Origin: Absidia repens | Lineage: Eukaryota; Mucoromycota; Mucoromycetes; Mucorales; Cunninghamellaceae | Direction: 5' to 3' | DNA length: 64,000 bases | Assembly (NCBI GenBank): GCA_002105175.1 | Contig: MCGE01000015.1 | Coordinates: 434,001 to 498,000, forward strand | Part shown: positions 12,113-24,479 of the stretch, piece by piece | Position numbering within the stretch: position 1 is the stretch's first letter | Layout: every line of letters starts with the position of its first letter | Notes under the pieces: generated by a model | What the model was told of the DNA's origin: nothing | The model's input: the letters and a program-made list of their open reading frames with translations, nothing else | Databases searched by the model: none | Program-made: the position numbers and the translations under genes

Positions 12113-13389
12113 GGCTGTCGTTCATGCCATAGGTCAATGTCAATGGAGTACTGAGGTATAAATTGTTTGTTGATTAAAATAAAAGAAAGCAGAAGAAAGA
12201 AAAGTGGGGAAAAGGAAGAGAAAGAAAAATGAAAAAAATGAAAACAAAAAACGTGGATGGCTGAGTTATAAATTAGCCAACGCCTTCTGAAGATTTTGAG
12301 AGTTTACTTTAAAGAGTGAATATACTTGTGACTTGAATGTATTGTGATGTACAAATGACGTCCTTGTTTTATTTGTGGGATTCATGTCAACTTTGACAAT
12401 GGTCAAAATATCACAGAGCGAAACTTTACTTGAAACAATAAAGTTTTGCCAAAAAAGGTAGAGAACCACTTTTCAATATCGTGAAAATAGATTTAATATA
12501 CGAGGGTTGTTTATTTTCTGCATTATCGGCTAAACCAAGTATACATATATTGTCTACAATTACAGTTGTTTTTTTTAAAAAAAACTCTGTTCCAGCCCAT
12601 CACCTTGGATATTCTTTTCATAATGTTTTACATGCCGAAGATATTCAGTTGAAAATTGGATCCAATGATAAACTTTTGCAAAATACAACTTTTACTATCC
12701 ATTCTCTTTGTTCCCACTTTTGAATTGTTCTTATTATGGCAAAAACTTGAAACTTGGTTTTAACCGTGTATTATTCCTGTCCAATGGTATTTTACTTCGT
12801 GCCTGAATGGAAAATCATAATACTTCAAAACCCGAAAATGTGATCTGATTAATGCAATAGCAAGAAAAGAAAATGTTTGTCAATGAACCTGCGCACAGAA
12901 TATTATATTTTAGTTTAGAGTAGCATGCATTTTGTTTAAGTAATATATATTTAGTCCATATGGTTGGTGCAAGAACCCACTCTGAACCCGAGCTCGTCGG
13001 AAAATCACACTTCGTGCACATTGAGCCATCTGTATAGCTTTGAAACGGCAAGGCGTTATCGTGCTACCATAAATTCAAACTATAACTAAAAATTATAGTC
13101 GCACGGTGATTAAAAGCATTTCATCATTTGACAGATATAAAAAGCAAATAGCGTGCAGTGTTTCCACGCATTTTTGGGAATCAGAGTCAACGGCGGTGTT
13201 TGAAACGCAGGACTACGCTGCATTCTAAATTCCAGCATTATTTATTTTTTTCTTTCTCCCTTTCCTTTTTTTTTTTTTATCACAACCATCTGACCATCCA
13301 CTTCATCTCATACATACACCGTTAGTATACCTTATTGCTAGATTTTTATTTTTTATTCTTCATATACTTCTATCGTTTTTACATCGAAG
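12113..13389. other. Intergenic region between formin and a short divergent gene
   Basis: No gene is supported here. The stretch just upstream of the formin start is A-rich with scattered G. A motif CGGCGGTGTTTGAAA at 13191-13205 resembles the GGCGG-n-TTTGAA box seen elsewhere in the window. Pyrimidine-rich DNA at 13240-13280 could be a promoter or leader of the gene at 13.4 kb. Confidence 0.5.
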
Positions 13390-13666
13390 GTACTAAAGCC
13401 TTCAACAGAGGGACACTATTCTATTTTACTCTTGCATTTTGCGATCATTGGATGGTTGGCGGCGGGACACGAATACATTAACGAATTTGGTGCAAGCGAA
13501 GCGACAAAGTAATGTGACCCTTCCAACATCAAAGTATTAAATGAATATGGCTTGAAACTTCCGGAAACTTTCTGCGATATGTTCTCAACTCTTTCTCTCT
13601 CACTCTGCTAGGTCTAAAGGTGCGATCCCATTTCGCAACCACTGGGTGGAATATGGCGCCAAGTGA
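13390..13666 (+). CDS. Short spliced single-membrane-span protein; start exon not found
   Basis: Two exons (13390-13508, 13612-13666) join with a GTAATG donor and a CTGCTAG acceptor into 57 codons before a stop. The protein begins VLKPSTEGHYS, has a hydrophobic stretch ILLLHFAIIGWLAAG, and ends FRNHWVEYGAK. The reading looks coding, with a membrane span followed by a charged tail, the size and shape of small inner-mitochondrial-membrane subunits of oxidative phosphorylation complexes; I do not recognise the family. No in-frame ATG lies directly upstream. A one-codon or short first exon ending in ATG is likely, as in two other genes of this window (eL19 and the 31.3-kb gene). A possible ATG-GTATTT lies at 12785 but would need an intron of about 600 bases. 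Confidence 0.5.
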
Positions 13667-14385
13667 TCAGGACGAACTCGGCATGGAATTAAGCAGCAAG
13701 CAGGAAGGCTGGATGTTTTCATCGATTGGCCAATTACAGTCTAAATACTTATCAGCAACGGAGTTGGATACTCAATTCCAAAAGGACATTCGGTGAATTG
13801 GAACAGTAGAGTATATCCATCATGGTAATTGAATCTTCGTCCTGAAAATCAGCGTGTTTTAAACTGATGTTTTTATATTTTTAGGCGCTTGGACTGCTGT
13901 CTCTTCCGTTTTGACTCCCCTGGCGGTTATGTTATAATAATTTCTGGTGCAGCTGAAGACCACTTGCAGACACCTTCCACCAAAAGTGAACTGTGTCAAA
14001 GGACAAGCTCCTCCTCTTACCCCTCCTCGCTTGGTATGCAAAATAAATTGTTTCACAGGTGCCCAATGTTATCGCTGATCACTAGTTACTCTATTTTTTA
14101 GTGTTTAATCTATTAGTTTATTTTTCCCTTCCTCTGTCCTCCTACATGCTATTATACATTATCTTTAAATGATGAATAAATAAAATATTGTTGTACTGTG
14201 TTCCATTGAACTCTTCTGTATTTTGACGTATGATTGTTTTTACTTTTCTATGTGATTGGTTTCATGTCAATGATGTGGTAATACTGTACATTGCGTTAGC
14301 GATATCAAGTTAAAAGATTGGTTTATAGTTATCTCACAACATAGTTTAGACTTCTTTATTATTATTATTGGGGTTATCACTTATA
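13667..14385. other. Intergenic, no gene seen
   Basis: This is the likely 3' flank of the short gene to the left. An AATAAA-containing stretch (ATGAATAAATAAAATATTG, from about 14171) could serve as its polyadenylation region. Nothing else is recognisable. Confidence 0.45.
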
Positions 14386-14679
14386 TCATTGTGGATCAGA
14401 TATTATGCGATTAGGCGTTGGTATGACAGATATATCTATGATTATTAGGTGACGTTTGAATGGCATAATTGATTGATTTGAAATCGTTTGTCTGCTGTAT
14501 TGTGTATATAGTGGAATGATATTAGGTTCTTGGATATAGTGTTTGCAGTGGTATGGAAGACGTTGAATATCTAACCATAACCTCACGTTAAAGGGAACTC
14601 TTCTTGTTTTTTTACAAGTTGGTGCCGGAACCGTAGTGGTAGTTTTATTCGCATCGCGAGCGATTTCCTTTTCATCCAT
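14386..14679 (-). CDS. Uncertain 97-residue open frame
   Basis: This is an intact minus-strand frame (start MDEKEIARD, stop after IISDPQ), rich in Arg/Lys in its first third and Ile/Pro in the last. It begins 117 bases downstream (in its own orientation) of the tRNA-Lys gene. I recognise no domain, and the AT-rich codon pattern does not separate it from a chance frame. Confidence 0.2.
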   Translation of the reverse strand: MDEKEIARDANKTTTTVPAPTCKKTRRVPFNVRLWLDIQRLPYHCKHYIQEPNIIPLYTQYSRQTISNQSIMPFKRHLIIIDISVIPTPNRIISDPQ

Positions 14680-14795
14680 TTATCTGACCAAATAAAAATA
14701 TATTACTATTTATTCAACAAAAAATATTGTTGCAATGCCTTTTCATGAATAAAAAGGGATTAAAATTAAAAAATCGGTTAAAAAGCAAAATGAAA

Positions 14796-14868
14796 CGCCT
14801 CACCAGGGGCTCGAACCCTGGACCTTAGGATTAAAAGTCCCACGCTCTACCAACTGAGCTAGCAAGGC
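14796..14868 (-). tRNA. tRNA-Lys (anticodon UUU)
   Basis: Read on the minus strand, 73 bases fold as a standard tRNA. The acceptor GCCTTGC pairs with GTGAGGC (two G-U pairs), the D-arm contains GCTCAGTTGGTAGAGC, the anticodon loop is CTTTTAA with anticodon TTT, and the T-arm is CCAGGGTTCGAGCCCTGG. There is no intron. The 3' flank on this strand has TTTTGCTTTTT, a usable polymerase III terminator. Confidence 0.95.
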
Positions 14869-15670
14869 TTCTTATGAAGCTTTTTTTGTTGTCTTCTATA
14901 AAAGACATACAATACTATTTCAAATTCCGCCCGGCTAGGGTTTAGCCAGGGTTTTCAGCCAATCATTGCCTTGTCTTATTTGAGCGGCGATTTTTTTCAG
15001 CTTGATGAGACATTATTTTCCTCTAATGGTAATGCCCTCTTTTCATTTAGGATTCTTTGGTGTGGCATTCTCCACCGTCACTCGTGCTCATTTTTTATTA
15101 TTAGCAGTTTTTTTTTTCTTGCTGAAGGTGTAAGTTATATTCGACCCAATAGAAATGAATATTGCTACTCTAAATGTAGGCCCATCTTGCTATTTCAGTT
15201 GTTGCAAATTATGGTCCGCGGTATTACCGTCATAGGTGCTATGAGCTACAATGCAAACATTTTTTTCTTGCTATTTTTCATTTAAATCAGTAATTACCGA
15301 GTTATAGAGGATGGAATGATCATCCATTTTTAATTAATAAGTGGTTATTTACTCTTAGTTGACCTTTATCATCTCAAAAAACCAGAGTGACATGTCAAGT
15401 TTTCCTCTATATGTGCGACTATCAAGTTCATTACTATTAGTGTATTTTTGTAGAGCCTTACGATCAAATTTTAGACATATGTGATGATTTGGGTTGACAG
15501 TGCCAATATGGATCAAGCAGTATTCAAAAATAGTCCAGTGGCAAAAAGTCACATGCATTTCGTGGTAACTTTTTTTTTTTTTTTTTGAAACAGCGGCTGA
15601 CCTACAAATTGTACCTATTTTTTTTTCTTTTTTCTTTTTCTTCCCTTCTTTCCCTTCTTTTTTTCATTGA
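14869..15670. other. Intergenic between tRNA-Lys and MCD
   Basis: No gene is supported. The inverted box TTCAAATTCCGCCC at 14919-14932 matches the GGCGGAATTTGAA box of the repeat family. A C/T-rich block at 15620-15665 lies directly before the MCD start and is probably its core promoter or leader. Confidence 0.5.
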
Positions 15671-17780
15671 ATGCAAAAGTATTTTGTACAAAATCGTTTA
15701 TTTACCAGCCTATTAAGGTCAAGATATTATTCCTCTTACTCCATTTCCCATAACCTTCAAACCAAAATCAATACAACTTCAACTGATCATCATCGTTCAC
15801 CCAAACCGGTTTCTTCAACCTATTGGTCCCTACTTCAAGGTAAAATGTTAATAATGGAAAGATATTTCTGTCTCTTATGTCTAATAGTTTACTTGCTTTT
15901 GTTTCAAATTTCTTATTAGACACGCCATGCGACTTTAGGTTTACAGCCGAGTCGTCAAAGTTGGCCATCAAAGATGCCAAGTTTATGCAACGGCTGTTTG
16001 CTCATACAACAACGACCCCTTCTTCCAATTCATCAAGTACCTTGATATCTCATTGCCATGACCTTTACCGGACACTTGATATGGTAAGTTAATCCCATTT
16101 CGATTGATGGATTGCCCATAGCTGAAAACAAAGTGAACCTAACAAAACATTATATATGCTTGCTTAATACAGCCTAGCCAAATCGTCTTTCTCAGATACC
16201 TCAACGATTACTATCCTCAACAATGCCTGAGACACTTTTTCCGTCAATTGTATCAACTCCCTGGTGGCGTGAAACGATTGGTGGATCTCAGAGCATCTCT
16301 CTTAGCCATATTACGATATTATCCTTGCGAACAGCCGAATCTATCCCCATTGGAGGCATCTTTGAAATCAAATATCAAACGATGGTTAATAGCTTCAAAC
16401 AATCCTTCGTCTCGCTTATCAATTGAGCGAATTACTTGGAAGTCATCCTCTCCTGAAGTCGTTGAAAAGGTAACAGTACATACTATATCCTTGATATATA
16501 AAGCTGTCAGTGACTAACACTCTCTCTTTTGTTTGTTATTATTGCTATCCTTTGTCCCGTTAGCTTTGTAGATATGAAGCTGTTCATGCAGTTACAAGCT
16601 TAAAAGATATAAAAAGGTAATATTCAGAAATGCCTACTAGGCATGAAATATGATGGGAAAGGTCCAACCTATCGTTATCTAGTTATTTATATCTTATTCA
16701 TTTCATAGACGTCTTGCACCTGACAGAAGAATTTATGCTTTGTTCGCTCGAAAACTACCCAAGGAACCATTGGTCTTTGTCCACGTTGCCTTTGTGCCTG
16801 AATTATCAAACTCAATACAAACCATACTGCAGCCTTCTTTAATAACCACACCCCACTACAACAATAACAACGATGACAGCAACAGCTTATCACCGAAATA
16901 CCGCTATGCAATTTGCTACTCGATAACAACACAACAAGGATTAGGTGGGATGCATCTCGGTAATTATCTGATACGGAATGTCGTTGGACAATTGCAACAG
17001 TCGTATCCTCAGTTACATACATTCGCAACACTCAGTCCAATTCCTGGGTTTCGATCATGGTTGACAGACCAAATGTCCAAGGATCCTTCACTTTTATTAC
17101 AATTGGAAACTGCATCAGGGTGTGGGCGTTATCATCCTTGGGATCAGGTAATTTTTTTTGTTTTTTTTTGTTTTGAAAACAAGGAAGGGAAACGCGAAGG
17201 ATGCTAACCTGTTTTATGTTCTTAGAATATCTCAAATATACCAAAAGATAACCCTTTAGCTACAACTCTGTCAAGATTATGTGCAAGGTAAGAAAAAAAA
17301 AAAAAAGAGGGGGGGATCATAGTTCATTATTCTCTTTTATGTTATTAAATTTATTTACGTTTGATTAGGTACCTCTTAGAAGAAAAGCGATCAAACAATG
17401 GTGCTTTGGATCCTGTAGCAAATTTTCACTTGCGCAACGGTGCTTGCGTGCATCAACTCCATTGGATGGGTGACACATCAGGTAACAAAGGGAGAAAAAA
17501 CAAAACAAAACAAAAGGGGTGACCGTCTGTAGATAGTTTTTATTAAATTATGTACTAAACGAACCATTTGCAAATGGATTTGGATTTTTTTTTCTTAGCA
17601 AAAGGAATCAACGAATCATTTGGATTGATGGTGAACTACAACTACATACCTTCAAGACTGGATGAACTCCACCAACAGTATGTCGATCATGGAACCATAT
17701 TCATCAGTGAACAAAGCAATGCAGTCTCGCCTTCTTGGCTATCGGAACGGCTTGGTCCCAATGTGATTAGTCTAGTTTAG
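15671..17780 (+). CDS. Malonyl-CoA decarboxylase, probably mitochondrial
   Basis: This enzyme converts malonyl-CoA to acetyl-CoA and CO2, clearing malonyl-CoA that would inhibit fatty-acid oxidation and mitochondrial enzymes. Eight exons (15671-15839, 15920-16083, 16173-16469, 16564-16616, 16709-17147, 17226-17287, 17369-17481, 17599-17780) give 492 residues, the usual full length. The N-terminus MQKYFVQNRLFTSLLRSRYY is basic/hydroxylated without acids, like a mitochondrial presequence. The helical N-domain is followed by the GNAT-like catalytic domain: LCRYEAVHAVTSLKDIKRRL, GGMHLGNYLI, LSPIPGF, DPVANFHLRNGA and GINESFGLMVNY. The Ser of LSPIPGF and the His of NFHLRNGA are in the motifs where the family's catalytic residues are expected (from memory, not aligned). 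The C-terminus ends in ISLV, so there is no peroxisomal SKL-type signal. Confidence 0.93.
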
Positions 17781-17862
17781 ATTTATCACTTCCCCATCCC
17801 CTCATTTGGGTATTGACCTATTTTATTGATCCTCGGAAAGTAGAAGTCCATATTATTATTAC

Positions 17863-17912
<50 letters not shown>

Positions 17913-18289
17913 TACTATTGTATGCGTTAAAATCATCGTCAATTTTAGCAGCACTACACTCTTCAATTGCACATAGCATTAGAGCTACCCCATTCACTTG
18001 CATATTGTATTGAATATTGTATCACTTTCATCTTCCACCAATTAGCTATAGCCACTACTTATATATTATTCAATAAACAAATCGATATCTTATTAAAATT
18101 TTATTGTTATGATATGTATGTGTGTGAAGGTCGTTTTTCAGAATTCCTATGACATTTTCAGCTTCCGTTGGAGATAGTCATAGTGGGTGATCTAAAGAGG
18201 AAGTGTTTGATGGGCCACTCACAACGCAGCTGCAATAGCATAGCGTTATTTATTCTACGATGAGTCAGAGGGTGGTTGAAAAAATTGAA
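17781..18289. other. 3' flank of MCD with a (TTA)n microsatellite
   Basis: A TTA trinucleotide run spans about 17853-17908. AATAAAC near 18072 could act as a poly(A) signal. No gene is seen. Confidence 0.5.
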
Positions 18290-18942
18290 TGTATTTTATT
18301 GAAGCATATTTGTAGACTGAAGATGAGGGGTTCATTGTGACAAGGGTTGTAATGGAATGATCTATTGTAGGAAGCATGAGAATGACTAGTGTGATATCGG
18401 AAGAATGGCCAGCGCTATTCTAAAGGGGCAGTTATGGAAAGGGATATAATATATGCTATAGTACAAAAAATGAGAGAGACTTGGGGGATATCTTTTATTT
18501 GAAGCAGAGTAATTGTCTACACTAATCTAAAGGGGGGATGATAGCAGTGAAAAAGGGATCTACTGCACAAAACATGAGAATGACTGCTGCGACGCTTTTT
18601 TTCATTAAAGGATGTAATACAAGACATACTTTATTCAGATGTAGATACAAACTATTGATAAACTAAGACTAAACTAAGCTAATGAAGACTCCAAAAAGCC
18701 CAGCAAAAGGTGTCTCCAGATCCTAGAACCAAAATGAAAGGGTTTCCCCATGCATGTTGTAATCCCTGAGCTAAAACCCTTTTAAACTAGTCCTGGTACT
18801 AATCTAAGCCCAACGTAATTCCATAGAGACCACAATTGTGAAGAAAAAAAAAAGAAAGGAAAAGAAAAAGGAAAGAAAGAGAGCGAAAAAAAAGCGCGTA
18901 AATAAAAATCCACGTGGGCGGGATTTGAATAGTTTTTTTGGT

Positions 18943-18973
<31 letters not shown>

Positions 18974-18990
18974 GGTGGATACAAAAATAA
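18290..18990 (-). repeat. Dispersed repeat copy 4 (CACGTG-box family, near full length)
   Basis: In the given strand the order is: poly-A run, box GGGCGGGATTTGAA in reverse with CACGTG (18911-18929), pyrimidine leader, core (complement of AAAATGAAAGGGTTTCCCCA at about 18732-18751), GAATAAAG-type end (near 18640), and a second block ending in TCAATAAAATA (near 18295). It matches the 42-kb and 51-kb copies over both blocks. No conserved open frame is present. Confidence 0.8.
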
Positions 18991-19867
18991 ATCCCTCTTT
19001 TCTTTTACAACAATCAACAGAATAGTTTGTTCTCTTCTGGTGGTACCATTTGCAGTTAATATGGAGCAAAAATCTACCTAGTTTAGTTTATCCCCCTTCT
19101 TCACTCTAGAATAATTTGTCGGTCACTATAGAATAGGTACACTTTTTGTCTTGATCCGTCTGTCTTATGCGCTATATTTATTCTATTACAAGCCATTACC
19201 ATCTCCACATACACCTCATTTTATCCCCACCCCCTGTAGATAGGTGCCATGGTGCTATTATAGACTACATAGTTCAGTTTAGCTGTCATGTTTTATGTAT
19301 TCGTTTGAATAAAGTTGCACTTTCTATTTACATTATCTCGTATAAGTTTAGGTTGTCGTGCCTATTAGGTATATCCACACGGTATATAAATCATGAATTT
19401 TATTAGAAACAGTAAAAGCGGAAAAAATAGACATCATGAGTGTTGTATAGACAGAAGGATATGTGCATAAAATTGTATGGCATGATGTAGAAAGAGTAAT
19501 GAGTTGTAAGCGTAAAAAAAAAAAAAAAAACAAGTTGCAAAGTGTACGAATGTCCGCAGATATTACGTCTCGTAGACGAAGGTAGAGGAAACCAGTGTTT
19601 CTTTGTCTATGCGTGATTATTTTTCTTTTCTCGCTTATGTTCAATTCTCTTGCCTATGTTAAATCCAAACCCTAGCCAAATTTCCCCGACTCCCACAATC
19701 CCGACATCCATGCATTTTCCGACAATAAACCCTACGCATCCTTTTTTCCTAGACAGCCCATACACATGTTCTTTATTTGAGGAGAAGAGTAATATGTACT
19801 TTTATTGGAAATTGTATATACGTTATATATATATATATATAAGGTAAAGTTAGTAAAAATTCTGAAC

Positions 19868-19899
<32 letters not shown>

Positions 19900-20197
19900 A
19901 AAAAAAGGAAACTATCAGCGTGTGCGTGTACGTGCAAGAAATAGTAATAATCATCCCCCCCAAAAAAAAGGAAGAGGGAAATTGTGAAGATTGGAGAGAT
20001 GGTACAGGGCGCTATCTAATAACTATGTGTACATAATCTGTGTGTATATGTGTATGCGAGTAAATATATAGTAATCCCATTGTTCAAAACAAAATATGAG
20101 AGTTGACGATCCATTTCAGTTCCTATTTTTTGTAAAAAATAAAATAAAAAAAATAGCTGAGTGTGAGTGTTCCATTTTAAAACGTACCATATAATCG
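18991..20197. other. Intergenic between two convergent genes
   Basis: No gene is supported. The region holds long A-runs (about 19514-19530 and 19869-19895) and (TA)n at 19826-19841. The right part is the 3' flank of the SH3-RA gene. Confidence 0.5.
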
Positions 20198-23100
20198 TCA
20201 CTTTTCTTCCTTTTTTCTTTTCATTACCTCATCATCCACCGAGGAATCCTTGGGAGTGACAATGGAAGGCGAAGGGATTGCTGGGTTTTTCTTGTTGTTG
20301 ATCGACCGGTCATTTTTAGTGGGTTGGTTAATATTGGATGGCGACAATGGAGGTGACACCAATGTCTTGTCGGAGTACGGTTCACAAACATCACCATCAT
20401 GATCAGCACCGTTCGTATCATCCCCACTACTGATATTATTATTATTGTTGTTGATTTCTGATCCTCCATCCAAAGATGGCGTTTCCAAAGCAATGTTGCT
20501 GGCTGTATTACTTGTCGTCATGGTCATGGAAAGAGCGGCATCAGTAGCAGCAGTGCCATCGCCACCAACAAGAGTCGAAGAATTCAAAGGTTGAGGTCGA
20601 TTCCATGGATGATACTGGTACCTATTTTCTTCGTCTTCCCATTTGGTACATTCGCGCGTCTTGAGATAATCCACGCCTTGGGTCACCAAAAAGAAGAGAT
20701 CATTATCAAAATCATCCTGTGCCGCTACTGGTGCTGCAGGTGCAGGTGCAGGATGCTGCTGTTGTTGTTGCTGCTGTGGCTCATAGTTGTTGTCATTGCG
20801 ATGATGCTCCGAAATCGTCATTCCTGCCAAGGATCCCTTTCTACTGCTACTGCTAGCATTTTTTGTACCACCATTACGACCAATGGATACAACCGAGTTC
20901 AAACGTCGACGTTGTTCAGGACGATCTGGGTCATCCGATTCATCATCATCGTCCTCATCATCTTCATCCGAGTCAACAGCACCGACAATTGCCACACCAT
21001 CATCCGAGTCGTTACTATCGCCTTGTGTTTCCGGTTCGTCATAATCATCATCACTGCTACTGCTGGAACTAATCATGTCGTCGTCGTCATCATGGTCGTT
21101 GTGTTGGATAATAGACGAAGATCTAGATACCTCCAATTCGCTGTTGTTACTGGACATGGCAATTGCTGATGGTGTCGATAGATGGGCGACATGGCTATCA
21201 TTTGGTGTCTTAGGTGGTACTGGAGGAGGCAGTAAATCCTGTTGCTGTTCGCTACTGTTGGTGTGTGAAGAAGCATCATGTACCATCATGACCGAGTCCA
21301 CCTGCTGCCATTGACCTGCAGGTGAAGAAGACGACTGGACGGATGGGGTGCTACTGTTGTTGTTCATATACAATGAGGCGGATCGTCCATCATCCATGGG
21401 ATGCTGCAAGTGCTGCTGCGGTTGTTGTGGTAAAGGTTCCAAAGCCTGCTGTGGTAAAGAAGTGGATGAAGACATGGCTGCTCCAGAGATAGCGGGAGCC
21501 GAAGTCGTGCTGATATTGGACTGTAAACCCTCTGCTTTGCTGAAGGAGAAGTTCGATCCTGTAGATACAAATGCCGATTGAGAGGTGATAGTCTGCTGTT
21601 GCTGCTGTTGTTGTTGATTTGCGCTAGTGATTGTTGATGACTGCACTGACGGAGACGTTGATATGGTCAAATCATTCACTTTTTTTAGTTTGGACGAGCT
21701 AGATGATCCCCAGCCAACCAGTCGTTTCAGCTGCGATTTGAATGATGAGCTTTCCTTGCGTTTCTTCGTATCACTGCCTGAATTTGTGCTGATATTGTTT
21801 TCATGCTTGCTGTTGGTCAATGAAGATGAAGAAGAAGAAAAAGCCAGCTGTTCTGTATCGGATTGGTCAGAAGAGGGTGGATTGGTAGATAAGGCAGAGC
21901 AAGATGATTGACGGGACCGAGATATGGACATGACTGGCGGTGAGAGACCGTGTGTAGACGCCAGTGGAGAGGTTGCTTCATATACCGACGGTAAAGAGTT
22001 GGATCGGTCTTGTTGATGTTGCTGTTGTTGTCCCAGACTGTGGTTGGAGCGCCGGCGATCGTTGACAAAACTACGTGGGGAGGCCAAGGGGCTGCTTTTG
22101 TAACTAGGACGCCGATCATCTGCAGACCGAGGAGGAGAATCCATAAGAATATCAAGGATACTAGGTCGTCGCTCGTCTGATCCACCACCGCCTGCATGAC
22201 TTCCAATGGATGAATAACTACCCTTGCGGTCTTGTTTGCCAAGGTTCGACAATGGGAATGGAGGTTGCTGCCGTGTCTTTCGTCCAGATGAGTTGCATTG
22301 TCGTAGAATAAACAGCAAGTCTCGACTAATGTGATCTGATACTTGTTGTTGTTGTCCATGTAAAACATCTTCCATGATATCAGTTGCTTGTAAAAGTGTT
22401 TCTAGTTCCCAAAAAAAGGCAAGGTAAGTATAAGCCATACACACTATTTTCTATTTTTTTTTTGTATCAACATAATATGTCTATGGTTACCTTGACCAGA
22501 TGCATTACGGACAGACATATAGTATTTTGTGGTACCATGGCGGTGAGATTGTGGTGGTGGGGCATCCAAAGGGTGAGATTTTTGATCTTGTTGATGTTGC
22601 ATGCCATCGGCTTCAGCATCGGGAACATGGAATTTTTCAAGAGCAGTGTTAATGACGGCACCAACCAAAGAGTCATAGGAGACGGGTAGAATTTTGTCAA
22701 TGCGATCGATTTCGGTTTTGATAGCGGCAGCTGATAACTTTTTCTTTTTGTTTTTGAAGAAGAATGTCGATGAATGCTGTTGTTGTTGCTGCTGTTGTTG
22801 TTCTAAAAGTCCTGCTGGATGATCATTCGAGGATGGATCGTCTGGATAAAGAGACACCTTAATATAGACCAGTCCTTGCCGCTCATGAGCACGTTTCATA
22901 CGTCGATGGACATAGAATCGAATCACCGAGTCCTCTTCATAGGATGTTTGTTCATAATTCCCAAAACTACTAGATCGCTTTCTTCGCGTGGATCCAGTTC
23001 CTTCTTGTGGTTTGCGGCATATGTTTTGTGATACTGCTGGCATGGGTGTAGTCAAAGACGCCGTCAATGTTTTGAAGATAGAGAGGGGTTTGTCTTGCGA

Positions 23101-24479
23101 GGCCAAAATGTAGTCATCTATCGACAATTCAAACAAAGAATAATAAACGGATGAGTATCTGTGAGATATTTTGTATCCTTTCTCTCCTTTTACGAAGTAA
23201 AAAAAAAAAAAAAAAAAAAAAAAACTTACCACCATCGGCACCCTGGACTGCGATATAGTATTCAATAGTACTATTTTGATCATCAGACGATGTAGGGAGG
23301 ATATCAAACCGCTTGACCACTTCCTTCAATAAATCATCAGTAGTTGTCATGGCCAGAATATCAAAAGAGTGGAACAATGGACCTTGACCAATATTACCAG
23401 CGAAGACACGAAGACTGTGGGTTTCCAGAGAGTGATGCTTGGAACTGCCATCGCTTGACAGAGAATGAGAAGATGTATCCCGTTTCCAGGCGGTAGGTGT
23501 AAGATATTGCTGCGGTTTTTGCTTTTGCTGCTCATGTGGTTGTTGTTGCTGCTGTTGCTGCTGTTGCTGTCCATGAGGTACGTTTTGTTGCTGATGGACT
23601 TGATGAATTTGCACTTGTTGTTCATTGACCGATTGAATGATAAGATCGTCGTCATCAGGGTGGACAAGAAGTTTAGGAGGAGCAGTCAAGCCATCAGTCG
23701 AAGAGAGAGATTGTTGGTATTTTCCAGTGTGCGTGGAGATATCTTGCTGCTCAGCATCCTGGAAGTTGTCATCATCGCCGTCGCCACCGCCAACACTGAG
23801 TTCATCGTCCCCTTCAAAGTCGGATTCCACTTCATAGACATTGATTTTTTCCAAACTGCCTTCAGCCGCAATAGTTACCCGTTTTGAGGAGCTAGTAGTG
23901 AATGACGTATATTCTGAAGATGCAAGGGTAGTGGCAGTAGCATCAGGAGAAGGAGAGGTGATTTCAACGTTGCGATGTTTATTAAGTCGAGCCAATCGTT
24001 CATATGGTGTCTAGAAAAAAGAAAAAAAAAAAAAGGGGAGACGCGGAGAATTAAATATTTGACTTTTTATCATGCCAAAATGAATATCACTGTACCTCGA
24101 TATTTTCAGCCGGAATATAACCAATTTCACGAGTCTTCAACACTTCGACAAGCCACCAGTAGATATTAGTATCCTCCATTAAAATCAAAGCATCTCCTTT
24201 AACCACAGAAGCTTGGCCTTCGACTGTGGCAGTAAATGTATGCAGAGCGTAAACCAAATCAAAGTTGATGTTTTCATCAGGGATACTTGGTGAAGATGAC
24301 ATGGATGAAGATCCATCTTCTTCAATAGTCATTTCATCTTCTTCTTCTTCTGTGGATGTCATTATACCATGATGATGTTGTTGAGGATCATAGGGGTGAT
24401 ATTCATTTTCTTTTGTGATGGACAATGTTTCATTCTCCGCTGACAAAGGATGAGTCGATACATTAATGGCTGAAGTCAT
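20198..24479 (-). CDS. SH3 and Ras-association domain scaffold protein, 1,331 residues
   Basis: Four exons (24479-24096, 24010-23230, 23117-22491, 22401-20198) give 1,331 residues. An acidic N-terminus is followed by an SH3 domain at about residues 66-128 (VYALHTFTAT, ALILMED, YWWLVEV, GYIPAENIE) and directly by TPYERLARLNKHRN, an SH3 tail seen in fungal polarity scaffolds of the Tea4/Bud14 kind (from memory). A Ras-association-like region follows (SLRVFAGNIGQGPLFHSFDI; VIRFYVHRRMKR), with a related segment further on (SYDSLVGAVINTALEKF). The long C-terminal half is low-complexity Ser/Gln/Asp, including SPPRS-type sites and acidic blocks. It is probably a cortical adaptor linking a small GTPase to polarity machinery; that role is inferred. 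Poly-Q tracts are frequent (for example near 23550 and 22790). Confidence 0.8.

Noticed and set aside
13653..13796. 47-codon plus-strand frame starting MAPSDQDELG
   Set aside because: It overlaps, in another frame, the end of the better-supported spliced gene at 13390-13666, and no further support was found.
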